From Phyllobacteriaceae bacterium (GTDB lineage: Bacteria; Pseudomonadota; Alphaproteobacteria; Rhizobiales; Rhizobiaceae), in the NCBI GenBank assembly GCA_002708825.1, contig PAPF01000033.1, forward strand, positions 33,320 to 97,319: a stretch of 64,000 nucleotides of DNA, in the 5' to 3' direction. The stretch's first letter is position 1. Each line of letters starts with the position of its first letter. Positions 1 through 11,750 of this stretch are shown here, piece by piece. A program made the translations under genes and the position numbers. The notes under the pieces were generated by a model. That model was not told the DNA's origin and made no database searches. It saw nothing but the letters and a program-made list of their open reading frames with translations.

Positions 1-2
1 GG

Positions 3-803
3 CTGCAACTCACCGGCTGGCGCGCGGCCGCAGCCTTCATCGCCGTGCTTCTTCCCGTCCTGGCCGGGTTCGGCATTCCCATCCAGGTCCTTGGCACCTT
101 CGCGCTGCGGCGCCTGGACCAGCTTTTCGAGCCGGCGCTGCAGAATGCCTTTGTCAGTTCCGTTCTCGTGGCATCCGCCACGGCCGTGCTGACCGTCAGC
201 GTGGCGCTCATGCTGCTCAATGCGGCCCGGCTGGTCCGCCGGCCCGGCGTGCTTGCCATGGCACGGGTTTCGACCATCGGCTATGCCCTGCCGGGCACGA
301 TCCTCGGCCTTGGCCTGCTGTTTGCGCTGGCCCGGTTCGACAACACGGTGGACGGCCTGGCACGCGACTGGCTGGGCCTGTCCACCGGGCTGCTGGTCAG
401 CGGCACCGCGGGGGCGGTCATCTATGCGTGCACGATCCGCTTCCTGGCGCTGGCGGAAGGCACGATCCGCTCCGGCCTGGAAAAGCTGCCGCGCAATATC
501 GACGATGCGGCACGCTCGCTCGGCTGCACGCCGGCGCGCTCGGCCCGGATCGTGCTGCTGCCACTGCTGACACCGGCCATCATGACGGCCGGGGTGCTGG
601 TCTTCGTCGACACCGTGAAGGAATTGTCAGCGACGATCCTGCTGAGGCCCTTCGGCTTCTCGACCCTGGCGACCCATGTCTATGAAAACGCATCGCGTGG
701 CGTTGTCGAGGACGGCGCCGTCGCGGCATTGCTGATCATCGTGACCGCGCTGGCACCCGTGATCCTGTTGTCGCGCGCGCTGATGCGTGACGAGACATCC
801 TGA
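3..803 (+). CDS. Iron(III)-type ABC transporter permease, 5'-partial
   Basis: This is an inner-membrane permease subunit of a binding-protein-dependent importer of the Fe(III)/thiamine (FbpB/ThiP) class. The reading frame is open to the left edge, so the start lies outside the window and 266 residues are visible. A GTG at 45 is only an internal codon. Several hydrophobic membrane segments are present. Near the C-terminal third is the EAA loop (DDAARSLGCTPARSARI followed by LLPLLTP), which contacts the ATPase. The wording KELSATILLRPFGFSTLATHVYE is typical of iron-type permeases. The binding protein and ATPase are not in view downstream; the next gene is convergent. Family assignment is solid, but substrate (iron or thiamine) is inferred. 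Confidence 0.85.
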   Translation: MQLTGWRAAAAFIAVLLPVLAGFGIPIQVLGTFALRRLDQLFEPALQNAFVSSVLVASATAVLTVSVALMLLNAARLVRRPGVLAMARVSTIGYALPGTILGLGLLFALARFDNTVDGLARDWLGLSTGLLVSGTAGAVIYACTIRFLALAEGTIRSGLEKLPRNIDDAARSLGCTPARSARIVLLPLLTPAIMTAGVLVFVDTVKELSATILLRPFGFSTLATHVYENASRGVVEDGAVAALLIIVTALAPVILLSRALMRDETS

Positions 804-810
804 CGGCGAA

Positions 811-848
811 CAAGAAAAAAGCGCTTTCCGTCATTCAGCGGAAAGCGC
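811..848 (-). terminator. Rho-independent terminator downstream of acetoacetyl-CoA synthetase
   Basis: A perfect 10-bp inverted repeat (arms 821-830 and 839-848, 8-nt loop) is followed, read on the minus strand, by a run of six T from the A-tract at 815-820. It sits between the convergent permease and acetoacetyl-CoA synthetase genes, about 205 nt beyond the latter's stop. On the plus strand the 3' side is only weakly T-rich, so it suits the minus-strand gene best. Nothing else was recognised in the 804-1053 gap. Confidence 0.8.
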
Positions 849-1053
849 CTGAAAAATTTCGGCAAGCTGTCAAGTTCGCTCAAACTCAGTCTGTCGGCGT
901 CAGGTCGAAAGACTTCAACAATCAGTTAACGCGATCATGCGACGAAGACCTTAACGATACATTACCGCCGGACTGTGTGTTCTAGGCATCTCCCATTGAG
1001 ACTGCGCGTGGTAAATTTCCATTTCACCTTCCATTAACCATGCCGGACCGGTC

Positions 1054-3009
<1,956 letters not shown>

Positions 3010-3213
3010 GCTAACCTCCCTTTCCATGCCGGCCTGTGTTGCCGATGCGGCATCATTTCGCAAGAGCGTATAAACCCCGGCCGCCTGCGTCGGCGCAAGC
3101 CGCGCGCCGCAGATGCCTGTGGTAAAAGGGGGCATGGCCGCCCGGCGTCCTTGAAATGGCCATCGCGTCGGGTACAGCTTGGGGAGGATCGAAAGGCGGG
3201 AAAAAGGAAGCGC

Positions 3214-5037
3214 ATGTCGGCACCGGTCATCAGAAGGCTGTTCCTCTCCGGTCTGCTGCTGGGTCTGCTCGCAGTCGCGATCTTCCTGTCCTTGCCCTTC
3301 CTCGCCTCCACATCGATCATACGCGGTCGCATCACCGCCGAATTGAGCAACTGGACCGGATATCGCGTCGAACTGACCGCCGCACCCGAGATTTCGCTGT
3401 TTCCCAATGTCGAGGTGAAACTGTCCGGCGTGCAACTGACCCCGTGGGGCAAGCCGGAGGCAACAGTGGCACGGGCGGAGGAGGTCCGTGTCGCGCTGTC
3501 GGCCCTTGACGCGGTTTCGGGGCGCATCAGGTTCACGCGGATCGACATCATCCGTCCGGTGATCAAGCTGCCCGACGCGGGATCGCTTCCGGAGGCACCG
3601 TCGAGCGGCCGGTTCGTGACCGCGATAAGGGTGGCGGAATCTGCGATCTCCGCCGATGGCGAGACACCCGACCTGTCTTTCGTTCCCGACGAACCGCTCG
3701 GAACCGTCAGCCTTGTCGACGGCCGGGCCGTCTACACGCAGGACGGCCAGGAGCTTCCGGTCGTCTCCAGCGTCAACGCGACGATTTCCTGGCCGCGCCT
3801 GGCGGCGGGGCTGAGCGCCATGGGGTCGGCCATCTGGAACGGCGAGCAGGCGGACCTGCGGCTGTCGGCCCAGCAGCCGCTGTTGCTGCTGGCCGGCGGC
3901 CAGTCGAAACTGACCGTCGAACTGGCATCGAAGCCGCTTGCCCTGTCCTATGACGGCATCGTGACCCGCCGCCCCGCGCTGTTCGTCAACGGCACCGCCT
4001 CCCTGTCGACGCCATCCCTGTCCCGTGCGATGGAATGGTCGCGCGTGACAGCCTCGCAAGGCCTTCTGCCTGGCCGGGTTGCGGTGAGCGGACGCCTGAG
4101 CGGCGGTCCGGAACGGATGAAGCTGGAGGAAGCCGAGCTTGCATTCGGCGACAGCACGGGCAGCGGCGTCCTTGAATTCGGCTTGCCCGGCCCGGTGCCA
4201 GTGGTGGCCGGCACACTGCACTTCCCGGCAATGGACCTCGCCACCATTCTCAATGCCTTTCCGGATGTCCTGCCCGGCGACCCTGCCGGCAGTGCCCTCG
4301 CGGACGTTCCCGCCAACCGGATCAATCTTGACCTCCGGCTTTCGGCGGACAATGCCAGTTTCGGCGCGGTGGCACTGAACGAGGTTGCGGCAACGGCACA
4401 GGTGAAGGACGACCTGTCGGTCTTCGACATTTCCGATGCACGGGCCTTCGGCGGATCGGTCCAGGCGGGCCTCAGGATCAACCGTGGCAAGGACGGGCGG
4501 ACAAGCGAATTGCGGGTGCTGGCCACGGAAGTCGATGGCCGCCTGATCGGCGAAACGATTCCGCTGGCCAGCGGTGTTCCGGATGCAATCACCACATTCT
4601 CGCTGATCCTGAAGGGGCCGGGGGCCAGCTGGAGGGACCTGATCGAGAACTCCACGGGTTCGCTCTCGGCGCAGATGGCCGCTGGCGTCATTCCGGAAGT
4701 CGACCTCGACCGTTTCGTGGACCGGCTGCGCACATCCGGCTTCTTCCGGCTTTCAGAAGCCAGGGGCCGGCCGCTTGAGTTCCAGACGGCAGAAGTGGAA
4801 CTGGCCATCGAAACGGGCGTGGCGCGCATACAGAAGGCCACGCTGACCACGCCGGTGCGCCAGGTCAAACTGGTCGGACTGATCCCGCTGGCTGGCCGGA
4901 GCCTCGCCATCGCCGGAACGGTCACGCCGCTGGGCGAAAACCGGGCGGGTGCCACGCCGCTTTCCTTCTTCGCCGGCGGGTCCTGGAACGCGCCGCTGAT
5001 CTCGCCGGTGCTTGCGCCGGCTGCGGCACCGCAATAA
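3214..5037 (+). CDS. AsmA family protein
   Basis: The protein has 607 aa and a single N-terminal membrane helix (about residues 9-28, [17 protein letters not shown]), followed by a large periplasmic region rich in beta-strand. The opening ([22 protein letters not shown] and then a [13 protein letters not shown] stretch) matches the AsmA N-terminal domain. AsmA-like proteins are thought to act in envelope biogenesis and bridge-like lipid transport between membranes; a specific role here is inference. The start at 3214 follows AAAGGAAG and begins right at the signal-anchor. The open frame extends far upstream only because it is antisense to acetoacetyl-CoA synthetase. The 204-nt gap to the divergent neighbour must hold both promoters. 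Confidence 0.85.
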   Translation: MSAPVIRRLFLSGLLLGLLAVAIFLSLPFLASTSIIRGRITAELSNWTGYRVELTAAPEISLFPNVEVKLSGVQLTPWGKPEATVARAEEVRVALSALDAVSGRIRFTRIDIIRPVIKLPDAGSLPEAPSSGRFVTAIRVAESAISADGETPDLSFVPDEPLGTVSLVDGRAVYTQDGQELPVVSSVNATISWPRLAAGLSAMGSAIWNGEQADLRLSAQQPLLLLAGGQSKLTVELASKPLALSYDGIVTRRPALFVNGTASLSTPSLSRAMEWSRVTASQGLLPGRVAVSGRLSGGPERMKLEEAELAFGDSTGSGVLEFGLPGPVPVVAGTLHFPAMDLATILNAFPDVLPGDPAGSALADVPANRINLDLRLSADNASFGAVALNEVAATAQVKDDLSVFDISDARAFGGSVQAGLRINRGKDGRTSELRVLATEVDGRLIGETIPLASGVPDAITTFSLILKGPGASWRDLIENSTGSLSAQMAAGVIPEVDLDRFVDRLRTSGFFRLSEARGRPLEFQTAEVELAIETGVARIQKATLTTPVRQVKLVGLIPLAGRSLAIAGTVTPLGENRAGATPLSFFAGGSWNAPLISPVLAPAAAPQ

Positions 5038-5060
5038 GACCGGCCGGAGGCGCCCTGTCC

Positions 5061-5076
5061 GCCGGCATTTGCCGGC
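5061..5076 (+). terminator. Possible weak terminator hairpin after the AsmA-like gene
   Basis: GCCGGC arms at 5061-5066 and 5071-5076 with an ATTT loop are followed by AAATTCTCATT. The stem is short and the T-tract poor, so termination is only possible. Confidence 0.35.
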
Positions 5077-5129
5077 AAATTCTCATTCGCGGCGAATCAG
5101 TCTAGTTTCGATGAAATGACCGCAAGAGG

Positions 5130-5387
5130 GTGCGGGGTGGCGGTGTGTTCAAATTCCTGATCGGGCTGTTCAAGATCCTGGTGATCTCGCTCATCACCGG
5201 AGCGGGGCTGTCCGCCTTCAACCTGACGGCCGCCGACATCCTGCAACAGGTCGGCATGACGCCGGAGCGCGTCCTGGGCCTGCTTCAGCAGGGCGCGGAA
5301 TGGGCCATTCCGAACATCGTGCTCGGCTCGATGGTCATCGTCCCGGTCTGGGTCGTGGTCTTCTTGCTGCGCCCGCCCCGAAGCTGA
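5130..5387 (+). CDS. Small two-helix membrane protein (DUF6460-like)
   Basis: An 85-aa protein with two hydrophobic segments, about residues 7-30 (FKFLIGLFKILVISLITGAG) and 60-80 (ending VVVFLLRPPRS), joined by an amphipathic stretch with the phrase LTAADILQQVGMTPERVLGLL. I recall small alphaproteobacterial membrane proteins of this layout placed in DUF6460; the function is unknown. The start is GTG at 5130 or GTG at 5145; neither has a strong ribosome site, and the hydrophobic helix begins right after the second. The gene ends 6 nt before the convergent potI stop. Confidence 0.65.
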   Translation: MRGGGVFKFLIGLFKILVISLITGAGLSAFNLTAADILQQVGMTPERVLGLLQQGAEWAIPNIVLGSMVIVPVWVVVFLLRPPRS

Positions 5388-5393
5388 AGCAGA

Positions 5394-6215
5394 TCATGCA
5401 TTGGCAAAGGCCGCCTGCTCGTCGCGGCGGCGCTGCAGGTCCTTTCGCTTGTTGACGATGGAGGCGATGATCACGCCGGTGGCGACAAAGGCGATGAGCA
5501 CGGTACAGACCGCGTTGATCTCCGGTGTCACACCGAGGCGGACCTGGCTGTAGATCTTCATCGGCAGGGTCGTGGCGCCCGGACCGGACGTGAACGACGC
5601 GATGACCAGGTCGTCCAGCGACAGCGTGAAGGCCAGCATCCAGCCGGAAATGACGGCGGGCAGAATGTTGGGCAGGGTCACCTGGAGGAAGGTGGTGACG
5701 GGCGGGGCGCCGAGATCCATGGCCGCTTCCTCCAGCGAACGGTCGAAGCTGACAAGGCGCGACTGCACCACCACGGCGACGAAACACATGGAAAATGTGA
5801 CGTGGGCGAGCGTGACCGTCACGAAGCCGCGGTCGAGTCCCACCGCCACGAAGAGCAGCAGCAGCGACAGGCCGGTGATGACCTCCGGCATGACCAGCGG
5901 CGCATAGACCATGCCGGAAAACAGGATGCGGCCGCGGAAGCGGGTATACCGGTCGAGCGCAAGGGCAGCGAGCGTGCCGAGCACGGTGGCGACCGAGGCG
6001 GACAGGAAAGCGACGCGGGCCGTCACCCACGCGGCGTTCATCAGCCCGTCATTGCGCAGCATCTCGCCATACCATTTCGTCGAGAAACCGGCCCAGACGG
6101 TGACCAGCCGGGACTCGTTGAACGAGTAGATGACCAGCAGCACGATGGGCAGGTAAAGGAAGGCGAAACCGAAGACGACGGAAGCGATGTTGAAGCGGGA
6201 CCAGGTCGTGTTCAT
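5394..6215 (-). CDS. potI: Putrescine/spermidine ABC transporter permease PotI-like
   Basis: Inner-membrane permease of a polyamine importer, 273 aa with about six membrane helices. The cytoplasmic EAA loop (LEEAAMDLGAPPVTTFLQV) is at residues 161-179. The phrase TLSLDDLVIASFTSGPGATTLPMKIYSQVRLG is characteristic of PotC/PotI. It is the last gene of potF-potG-potH-potI; its ATG follows the potH stop by 1 nt, so the two are probably translationally coupled. Whether the preference is putrescine or spermidine cannot be fixed from sequence; the neighbouring PuuA-like gene favours putrescine. Confidence 0.93.
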   Translation of the reverse strand: MNTTWSRFNIASVVFGFAFLYLPIVLLVIYSFNESRLVTVWAGFSTKWYGEMLRNDGLMNAAWVTARVAFLSASVATVLGTLAALALDRYTRFRGRILFSGMVYAPLVMPEVITGLSLLLLFVAVGLDRGFVTVTLAHVTFSMCFVAVVVQSRLVSFDRSLEEAAMDLGAPPVTTFLQVTLPNILPAVISGWMLAFTLSLDDLVIASFTSGPGATTLPMKIYSQVRLGVTPEINAVCTVLIAFVATGVIIASIVNKRKDLQRRRDEQAAFANA

Positions 6216-6216
6216 G

Positions 6217-7119
6217 TCACTTCCCCGCCTCTTGCGCCCGCGCCTGGGCGTTCTGGAACAGCACGATGGGGACCACCAGCAAGAGCAGCAGGATGATCGC
6301 CACGGCAGAGGCCAGCGGCCAGTCGCGGTTGTTGAAGAATTCCGACCACAGCGTCTTGCCGATCATCAGCGTGCGCGAACCGCCGAGCAGGTCGGGAATG
6401 ACGAATTCACCGACGGCGGGAATGAAGACCAGCAGGCAGCCGGCGAGAATGCCCGGCACGGCCAGCGGCAGGGGGATCTTCCAGAAGGCCGAAATCGGCG
6501 GACAGCCGAGATCCTGGGCCGCCTCGATCAGCGAATAGTCCATCTTCTCAAGCGTGGAATAGATGGGCAGGACCATGAAGGGCAGATAGGAATAGACGAT
6601 GCCGATGAAGATGGCGGTGTGGGTGTTGAGGATCTGCAAGGGCTCTGAAATCACGCCCAGCCACATCAGGAACTGGTTGAGAAGGCCCTCCGGCTTCAGG
6701 ATGCCGATCCACGCATAGACGCGGATCAGGAATGACGTCCAGAACGGCAGGATGACGAGCATGAGCAGCGTGGGGCGGATGCCCTGCGGGGCACGCGCCA
6801 TGCCATAGGCGAGCGGGAAGCCGATGAGGAGCGTCAGGAACGTGGAAACCGCCGCGATGATGACGCTCGACAGGTATGCCTTCACATAGAGGGCGTCCTC
6901 GGTGATCCAGAGATAGTTGTCGATGGTGAAGCTGCGCGCGCTTTCCAGCCATGTCCCGATGCCCTCGAAGACCGGCGTGTAAGGCGGCATGGAAATGGCC
7001 GATGTCGACAGCGATATCTTGAAGACGATGAGGAAGGGGATCAGGAAGAAGAACAGGAGCCAGGCATAGGGCACCAGGATGACAAGGCGGCTGGCGATCG
7101 ACGAGATCAGTTTCTGCAT
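6217..7119 (-). CDS. potH: Putrescine/spermidine ABC transporter permease PotH-like
   Basis: The partner permease of PotI, 300 aa. It has a first membrane helix near residues 12-35, the typical long periplasmic loop with PPYTPVFEG, and an EAA loop LIEAAQDLGCPPISAFWKI at residues 197-215. It lies 12 nt after the potG stop and 1 nt before the potI start within a four-gene transporter operon. A PotB/PotH heterodimer with PotI forms the translocation path through the inner membrane. Confidence 0.93.
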   Translation of the reverse strand: MQKLISSIASRLVILVPYAWLLFFFLIPFLIVFKISLSTSAISMPPYTPVFEGIGTWLESARSFTIDNYLWITEDALYVKAYLSSVIIAAVSTFLTLLIGFPLAYGMARAPQGIRPTLLMLVILPFWTSFLIRVYAWIGILKPEGLLNQFLMWLGVISEPLQILNTHTAIFIGIVYSYLPFMVLPIYSTLEKMDYSLIEAAQDLGCPPISAFWKIPLPLAVPGILAGCLLVFIPAVGEFVIPDLLGGSRTLMIGKTLWSEFFNNRDWPLASAVAIILLLLLVVPIVLFQNAQARAQEAGK

Positions 7120-7131
7120 GGCCGCCTCCGC

Positions 7132-8271
<1,140 letters not shown>

Positions 8272-8323
8272 CCCCTCATCCCCCTGCGAAGCGCCGCCTT
8301 CATGGCTGTTGGCTTGTTCCTGC

Positions 8324-8354
8324 AAAAACCCCGGCGGACCATGGTCCGCCGGGG
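8324..8354 (-). terminator. Strong intercistronic hairpin between potF and potG
   Basis: A perfect 26-bp palindrome at 8329-8354 folds into an 11-bp GC-rich stem with a CATG loop. On the minus strand it is followed by five T (A-tract 8324-8328). It begins about 15 nt after the potF stop. It has the form of a factor-independent terminator and probably allows only partial read-through, giving more binding protein than membrane subunits. It also argues against the upstream potG start. Confidence 0.85.
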
Positions 8355-8368
8355 CTGTCATCCGCTTT

Positions 8369-9469
8369 TTACTGGCCGGTCACGACGCGGGTCCAGGCCC
8401 GGGTCATCAGCCGCTGTTCCTTGTTGTCGGGCGGCGTCGTGGTGAACAGCTTGTCGGTGGTCGCCTCGTCCGGATAGACCGCCGGATCGCCGATCACCTC
8501 CTCGTCGAGGAACTGCTGCGAGGCCTTGTTGCCGTTGGCGTAGTAGACATAGTTCGATGCCTTGGCGATGACCTCGGGCTTCATGATGTAGTTGAGGAAC
8601 TCATGCGCCTCGGCGACGTGCGGCGCATCGGCCGGGATCGCCATCTGGTCGAACCACATCTGCGCGCCTTCCTTGGGGATGGAATAGGCGACTTCGACGC
8701 CCTGGTCGGCCTCCGCGGCCCGGTCGCGGGCCTGGAAGACGTCACCCGACCAGCCGACGGCCAGGCAGATGTCGCCATTGGCGAGCGCGTTGATGTATTC
8801 CGACGAATGGAACTTGCGGATGGAGGGACGGATCGCCTCCAGCGCGGCCTGGGCCGCCTCGATGTCCTCGGCGGTCTTGGAATCGGGATCCTTGCCGAGC
8901 CAGTTGAGCGCCGCCGGGATCATCTCGGCGGGTGCGTCCAGCATGTAGACGCCGCAATCGGCGAGCTTGGAGAGCTTTTCCGGGTTGAAGACCACATCCC
9001 AGCTGTCGATGGTGTCGATGCCGAGGGCCTCGTTGACCTTGGCGACATTGTAGCCGATGCCGGTCGTGCCCCACATGTAATTGATGGAGTAGTCATTGCC
9101 CGGATCGTACTTCTCGGTGCGGGCCGCGATCTTGTCCCACATGTTCTCCAGGTTGGGCAGCTTCGACTTGTCGAGCTTCTGGAACACACCGGCCTGGATC
9201 TGGCGCGCCAGGAAGGTGCCGGTGGGCACGACCACGTCATAGCCGGTGCCGCCAGCCAGCAGCTTGGTCTCCAGGATCTCGTTGGAATCGAAGACGTCAT
9301 AGACGACCTTGATGCCGGTTTCCTTGGTGAAATCCTCAAGGATGGATTCGTCGATGTAGTCGGACCAGTTGTAGACGTTCACCACGCGCTCCTGGGCGGC
9401 AGCGCCACCGGCGGCAAGGCCGAGCGCGAGCGCCGAAACGGCGGTCAGGAACATTTTCGATCGGGTCAT
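8369..9469 (-). CDS. potF: Periplasmic putrescine/spermidine-binding protein PotF-like
   Basis: Soluble substrate-binding protein of the polyamine importer, 366 aa. It has a Sec signal peptide: a basic start (MTRSK), a hydrophobic core and a cleavage region AAAQ at about residue 25. The mature start (VVNVYNWSDYIDESILEDF) is the classic PotD/PotF opening, and the C-terminal region has PEVIAKASNYVYYANGN. It is the first gene of the potFGHI set, 118 nt after the PuuA-like gene and separated from potG by a terminator-like hairpin. AGGAGA just before the ATG provides the ribosome site. Confidence 0.95.
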   Translation of the reverse strand: MTRSKMFLTAVSALALGLAAGGAAAQERVVNVYNWSDYIDESILEDFTKETGIKVVYDVFDSNEILETKLLAGGTGYDVVVPTGTFLARQIQAGVFQKLDKSKLPNLENMWDKIAARTEKYDPGNDYSINYMWGTTGIGYNVAKVNEALGIDTIDSWDVVFNPEKLSKLADCGVYMLDAPAEMIPAALNWLGKDPDSKTAEDIEAAQAALEAIRPSIRKFHSSEYINALANGDICLAVGWSGDVFQARDRAAEADQGVEVAYSIPKEGAQMWFDQMAIPADAPHVAEAHEFLNYIMKPEVIAKASNYVYYANGNKASQQFLDEEVIGDPAVYPDEATTDKLFTTTPPDNKEQRLMTRAWTRVVTGQ

Positions 9470-9587
9470 CTCATTCTCCTCTCAGAAGGTTCTTCCGGCT
9501 CTCGTGGCGGGCGCTTTGCGGCCGGTTCCGGTAGAAAGCCTATTGGCCTTTCCCGCCTTGCTCAAGCCGGTTTTTCCGGTTTGCGGT

Positions 9588-10982
9588 TCACAGGTAACTG
9601 GTGCGCTCCAGCGGCGTGATCTCCTGCCAGAAGGCCAGGATTTCCGCCCTTTTCAGGTCCTTGAAGACCTTGGCGAGCAAGGGCCCCATGGCGCGTTCGG
9701 CGAACCCGCCACGATCCATGAGCTGAAGCGCGTCGTCCATGTCGTCGGGCAGCGAAAGGCCGTCCTCGTCATAGGCATTGCCCTCCACCGGCGGCGGCGG
9801 CGGCACCCGCTGTTCCAGCCCCTCCATGATGGCCTGGATGATGGCCGTCATGACCAGATAGGGATTGGCATCGGCGCCGGCGATGCGGTGCTCGATGCGC
9901 CTGTTGGCCTCGTTGGAGACCGGGATGCGCACGGCGACCGAGCGGTTGTTCTCCGCCCAGACGGCGCGCGTGGGCGCATAGGAGCCGGGGGTGATGCGGC
10001 GGAATCCGTTCCAGGTGTTGATGAACATCAGCAGCGCCTCCGGCATGGTCTTGAGCAGGCCGGTCACCGCATATTCGAGGCGCTGGCGGCCGCCTTCGCC
10101 GGAGAAGATGTTGACGCCGGCCGCATCGAGCACCGACGTGTGAACATGCATGCCGTTGCCGGCATATTCGATGAAGGGCTTGGCCATGAATGTGGCCTGG
10201 AGTCCGTGTGCGCGGGCGCAACCCATGACGATGCGGCGCAGCTTGATCACGTCGTCAGCCGCGCGCAGCGCATCGCCGCGATGCTTCAGGTTGACCTCGA
10301 ACTGGCCAGGCGCCGCCTCCTTGATGATGGTGTCGATGGGCAGGTTCTGCTCGGCGGCGGCGTCGCGGATCATGTCGAACAGCGCGGCGTGCTCGGCCAG
10401 GTCGTCCAGGCCATACATGCGAAGCCGGTCCGGCCCGCCCATGGCGCCGACCGGCGCGGGCATGCCGTCGTCCCAGTCCGTATCCGGCTCCAGCAGATAG
10501 AATTCCAGTTCGAAGGCGACGACGGGATAGAGGCCCCTTGCATTGGCCTCGGCCACCTTGTGCTTGAGCACCTGGCGCGGGTCGGCCATGAAGGGCTCAC
10601 CCTCGGGCGAGAAGGTCTGGAGCAGGACCTGGGCTGTCTTGCGCTTGGCCCAGGGAACGATGGACAGCGAACCGCGCGTGGCGCGGCAATAGCCGTCCTG
10701 GTCGCCTGTCTCGATGTGCAGGCCGGTTTCCTCCACCTCTCGGCCCCAGACATCCAGCCCGTGCAGCGACATGGGGAAGTTCACGCCCTCCTGAAAGGCC
10801 TTCTTGAGCGCATCCGCAGGGGCCCATTTGCCGCGCATCACGCCGTTGGGATCGACCATGAGGAACTCGACGGCCTCGAGATCCGGATGGGTGGCGACGA
10901 ACGTCTCGTATTCGGCCTTGTGATCTGCGGAAATGAAGCCATCGGGGGTGCCGGTGTCGGGTACCATGTCCTTGGCGTCCAT
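9588..10982 (-). CDS. puuA: Gamma-glutamylpolyamine synthetase (PuuA-like, glutamine synthetase family)
   Basis: Cytoplasmic ATP-dependent ligase that joins glutamate to putrescine or another amine, the first step of the Puu pathway. The glutamine synthetase catalytic fold is evident: the ELEFYL metal-binding strand, the GQFEVNLKH segment, the NGMHVHTS histidine region and the ENRSVAVRIP plus RRIEHRIAGADANPYL arginine/substrate segments. The ATG at 10982 (464 aa) is preferred, with AAGG just upstream. The frame can be extended to a TTG at 11033, but that adds a low-complexity lead. Its position before potF suggests uptake and activation are co-regulated. A paralogue lies at 14377. The exact amine is inferred. 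Confidence 0.88.
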   Translation of the reverse strand: MDAKDMVPDTGTPDGFISADHKAEYETFVATHPDLEAVEFLMVDPNGVMRGKWAPADALKKAFQEGVNFPMSLHGLDVWGREVEETGLHIETGDQDGYCRATRGSLSIVPWAKRKTAQVLLQTFSPEGEPFMADPRQVLKHKVAEANARGLYPVVAFELEFYLLEPDTDWDDGMPAPVGAMGGPDRLRMYGLDDLAEHAALFDMIRDAAAEQNLPIDTIIKEAAPGQFEVNLKHRGDALRAADDVIKLRRIVMGCARAHGLQATFMAKPFIEYAGNGMHVHTSVLDAAGVNIFSGEGGRQRLEYAVTGLLKTMPEALLMFINTWNGFRRITPGSYAPTRAVWAENNRSVAVRIPVSNEANRRIEHRIAGADANPYLVMTAIIQAIMEGLEQRVPPPPPVEGNAYDEDGLSLPDDMDDALQLMDRGGFAERAMGPLLAKVFKDLKRAEILAFWQEITPLERTSYL

Positions 10983-11117
10983 GCCCTTGCCGTTCGTATT
11001 GGCCGCCGTGGCGGCAGATGCCCCTTGTTCCAAGATGTGCTACCCGCAGTTATTGAAGACGATCCAGACTGCCCGTGCGCCGGACCGGATGTCAACTCGC
11101 CCCCCATCAAATAAGCG

Positions 11118-11750
11118 ATGTCGAAATATCTGTTTTTGCAGCCATTAGGGCGCTATTGGTCAGGCATGCCGATCCCCATGCTCCTGCGCCCTGCCCGCTT
11201 CCTGTTCCGCCTCGCCGCCCTGGCCGGGGCGGCATGGCTGGTGGCCGGGGTCCTGACCGGCGGCTGGCAATGGCGGCACACGCTGGAGCCGAGCGGCCTG
11301 ACGGCAGTCCTGCTGCTGGCGGCGACACTGTCGGCGGCACCGCTGGAAAGGCTCCTTCCGGGACACCGGTTCGTTGCGGGGGTGGCGGCCATGCGCCGCG
11401 ACATGGGCCTTGCCGCCTTCGGTTTCGCCGCGCTGCACATGGCCGCAACGGTCCTGGCGCTCGGACGGCTCGACCATGTGATCCAGGGGCTTGCCTGGAC
11501 CAGCATCTGGACCGGCTGGGCGGCCTTCGTCCTGCTCCTGCCGCCTGCCCTGTCGTCCGTACCCTCGGCCAAGGCAGGGCTCGGCCCCTTCTGGAGGCCC
11601 GTGCAGCGGCTGACCTGGCCGGCCGCGGCTTTCGCGGCCTGGCACTGGTATCTTCAAACGCGTGGCGACTGGCTGTTCTTGAGTATCACCGGCCTGCTGA
11701 TCGCCATGGAAGCGGCGCGCATCCTTGCGCCGCGCCGTCGCCTTCACTGA
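11118..11750 (+). CDS. MsrQ/YedZ-like ferric-reductase transmembrane domain protein
   Basis: A 210-aa protein with about five or six hydrophobic helices and the layout of the ferric-reductase-like transmembrane family, whose haem-b ligands are paired histidines. Candidate ligands are His107 (AALHMA) and His176 (AAWHWYL). The motif RRDMGLAAFGFAALH is typical of MsrQ, the membrane subunit that passes quinol electrons to the periplasmic methionine sulfoxide reductase MsrP. No MsrP gene is adjacent, so the partner is unknown. An alternative ATG at 11166 would remove 16 residues. It is divergent from the PuuA-like gene, and its 3' end overlaps the convergent regulator gene by 7 nt. Confidence 0.7.
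   Translation: MSKYLFLQPLGRYWSGMPIPMLLRPARFLFRLAALAGAAWLVAGVLTGGWQWRHTLEPSGLTAVLLLAATLSAAPLERLLPGHRFVAGVAAMRRDMGLAAFGFAALHMAATVLALGRLDHVIQGLAWTSIWTGWAAFVLLLPPALSSVPSAKAGLGPFWRPVQRLTWPAAAFAAWHWYLQTRGDWLFLSITGLLIAMEAARILAPRRRLH

Noticed and set aside
8272..8361. Upstream in-frame start for potG adding 30 residues
   Set aside because: It would run through a strong terminator-like palindrome and adds unconserved sequence; the 379-aa form matches PotG length.
9504..11114. 536-codon plus-strand frame opposite the PuuA-like gene
   Set aside because: Composition is His/Gly/Ala/Asp-rich with no domain; the minus strand encodes a complete glutamine synthetase family protein.
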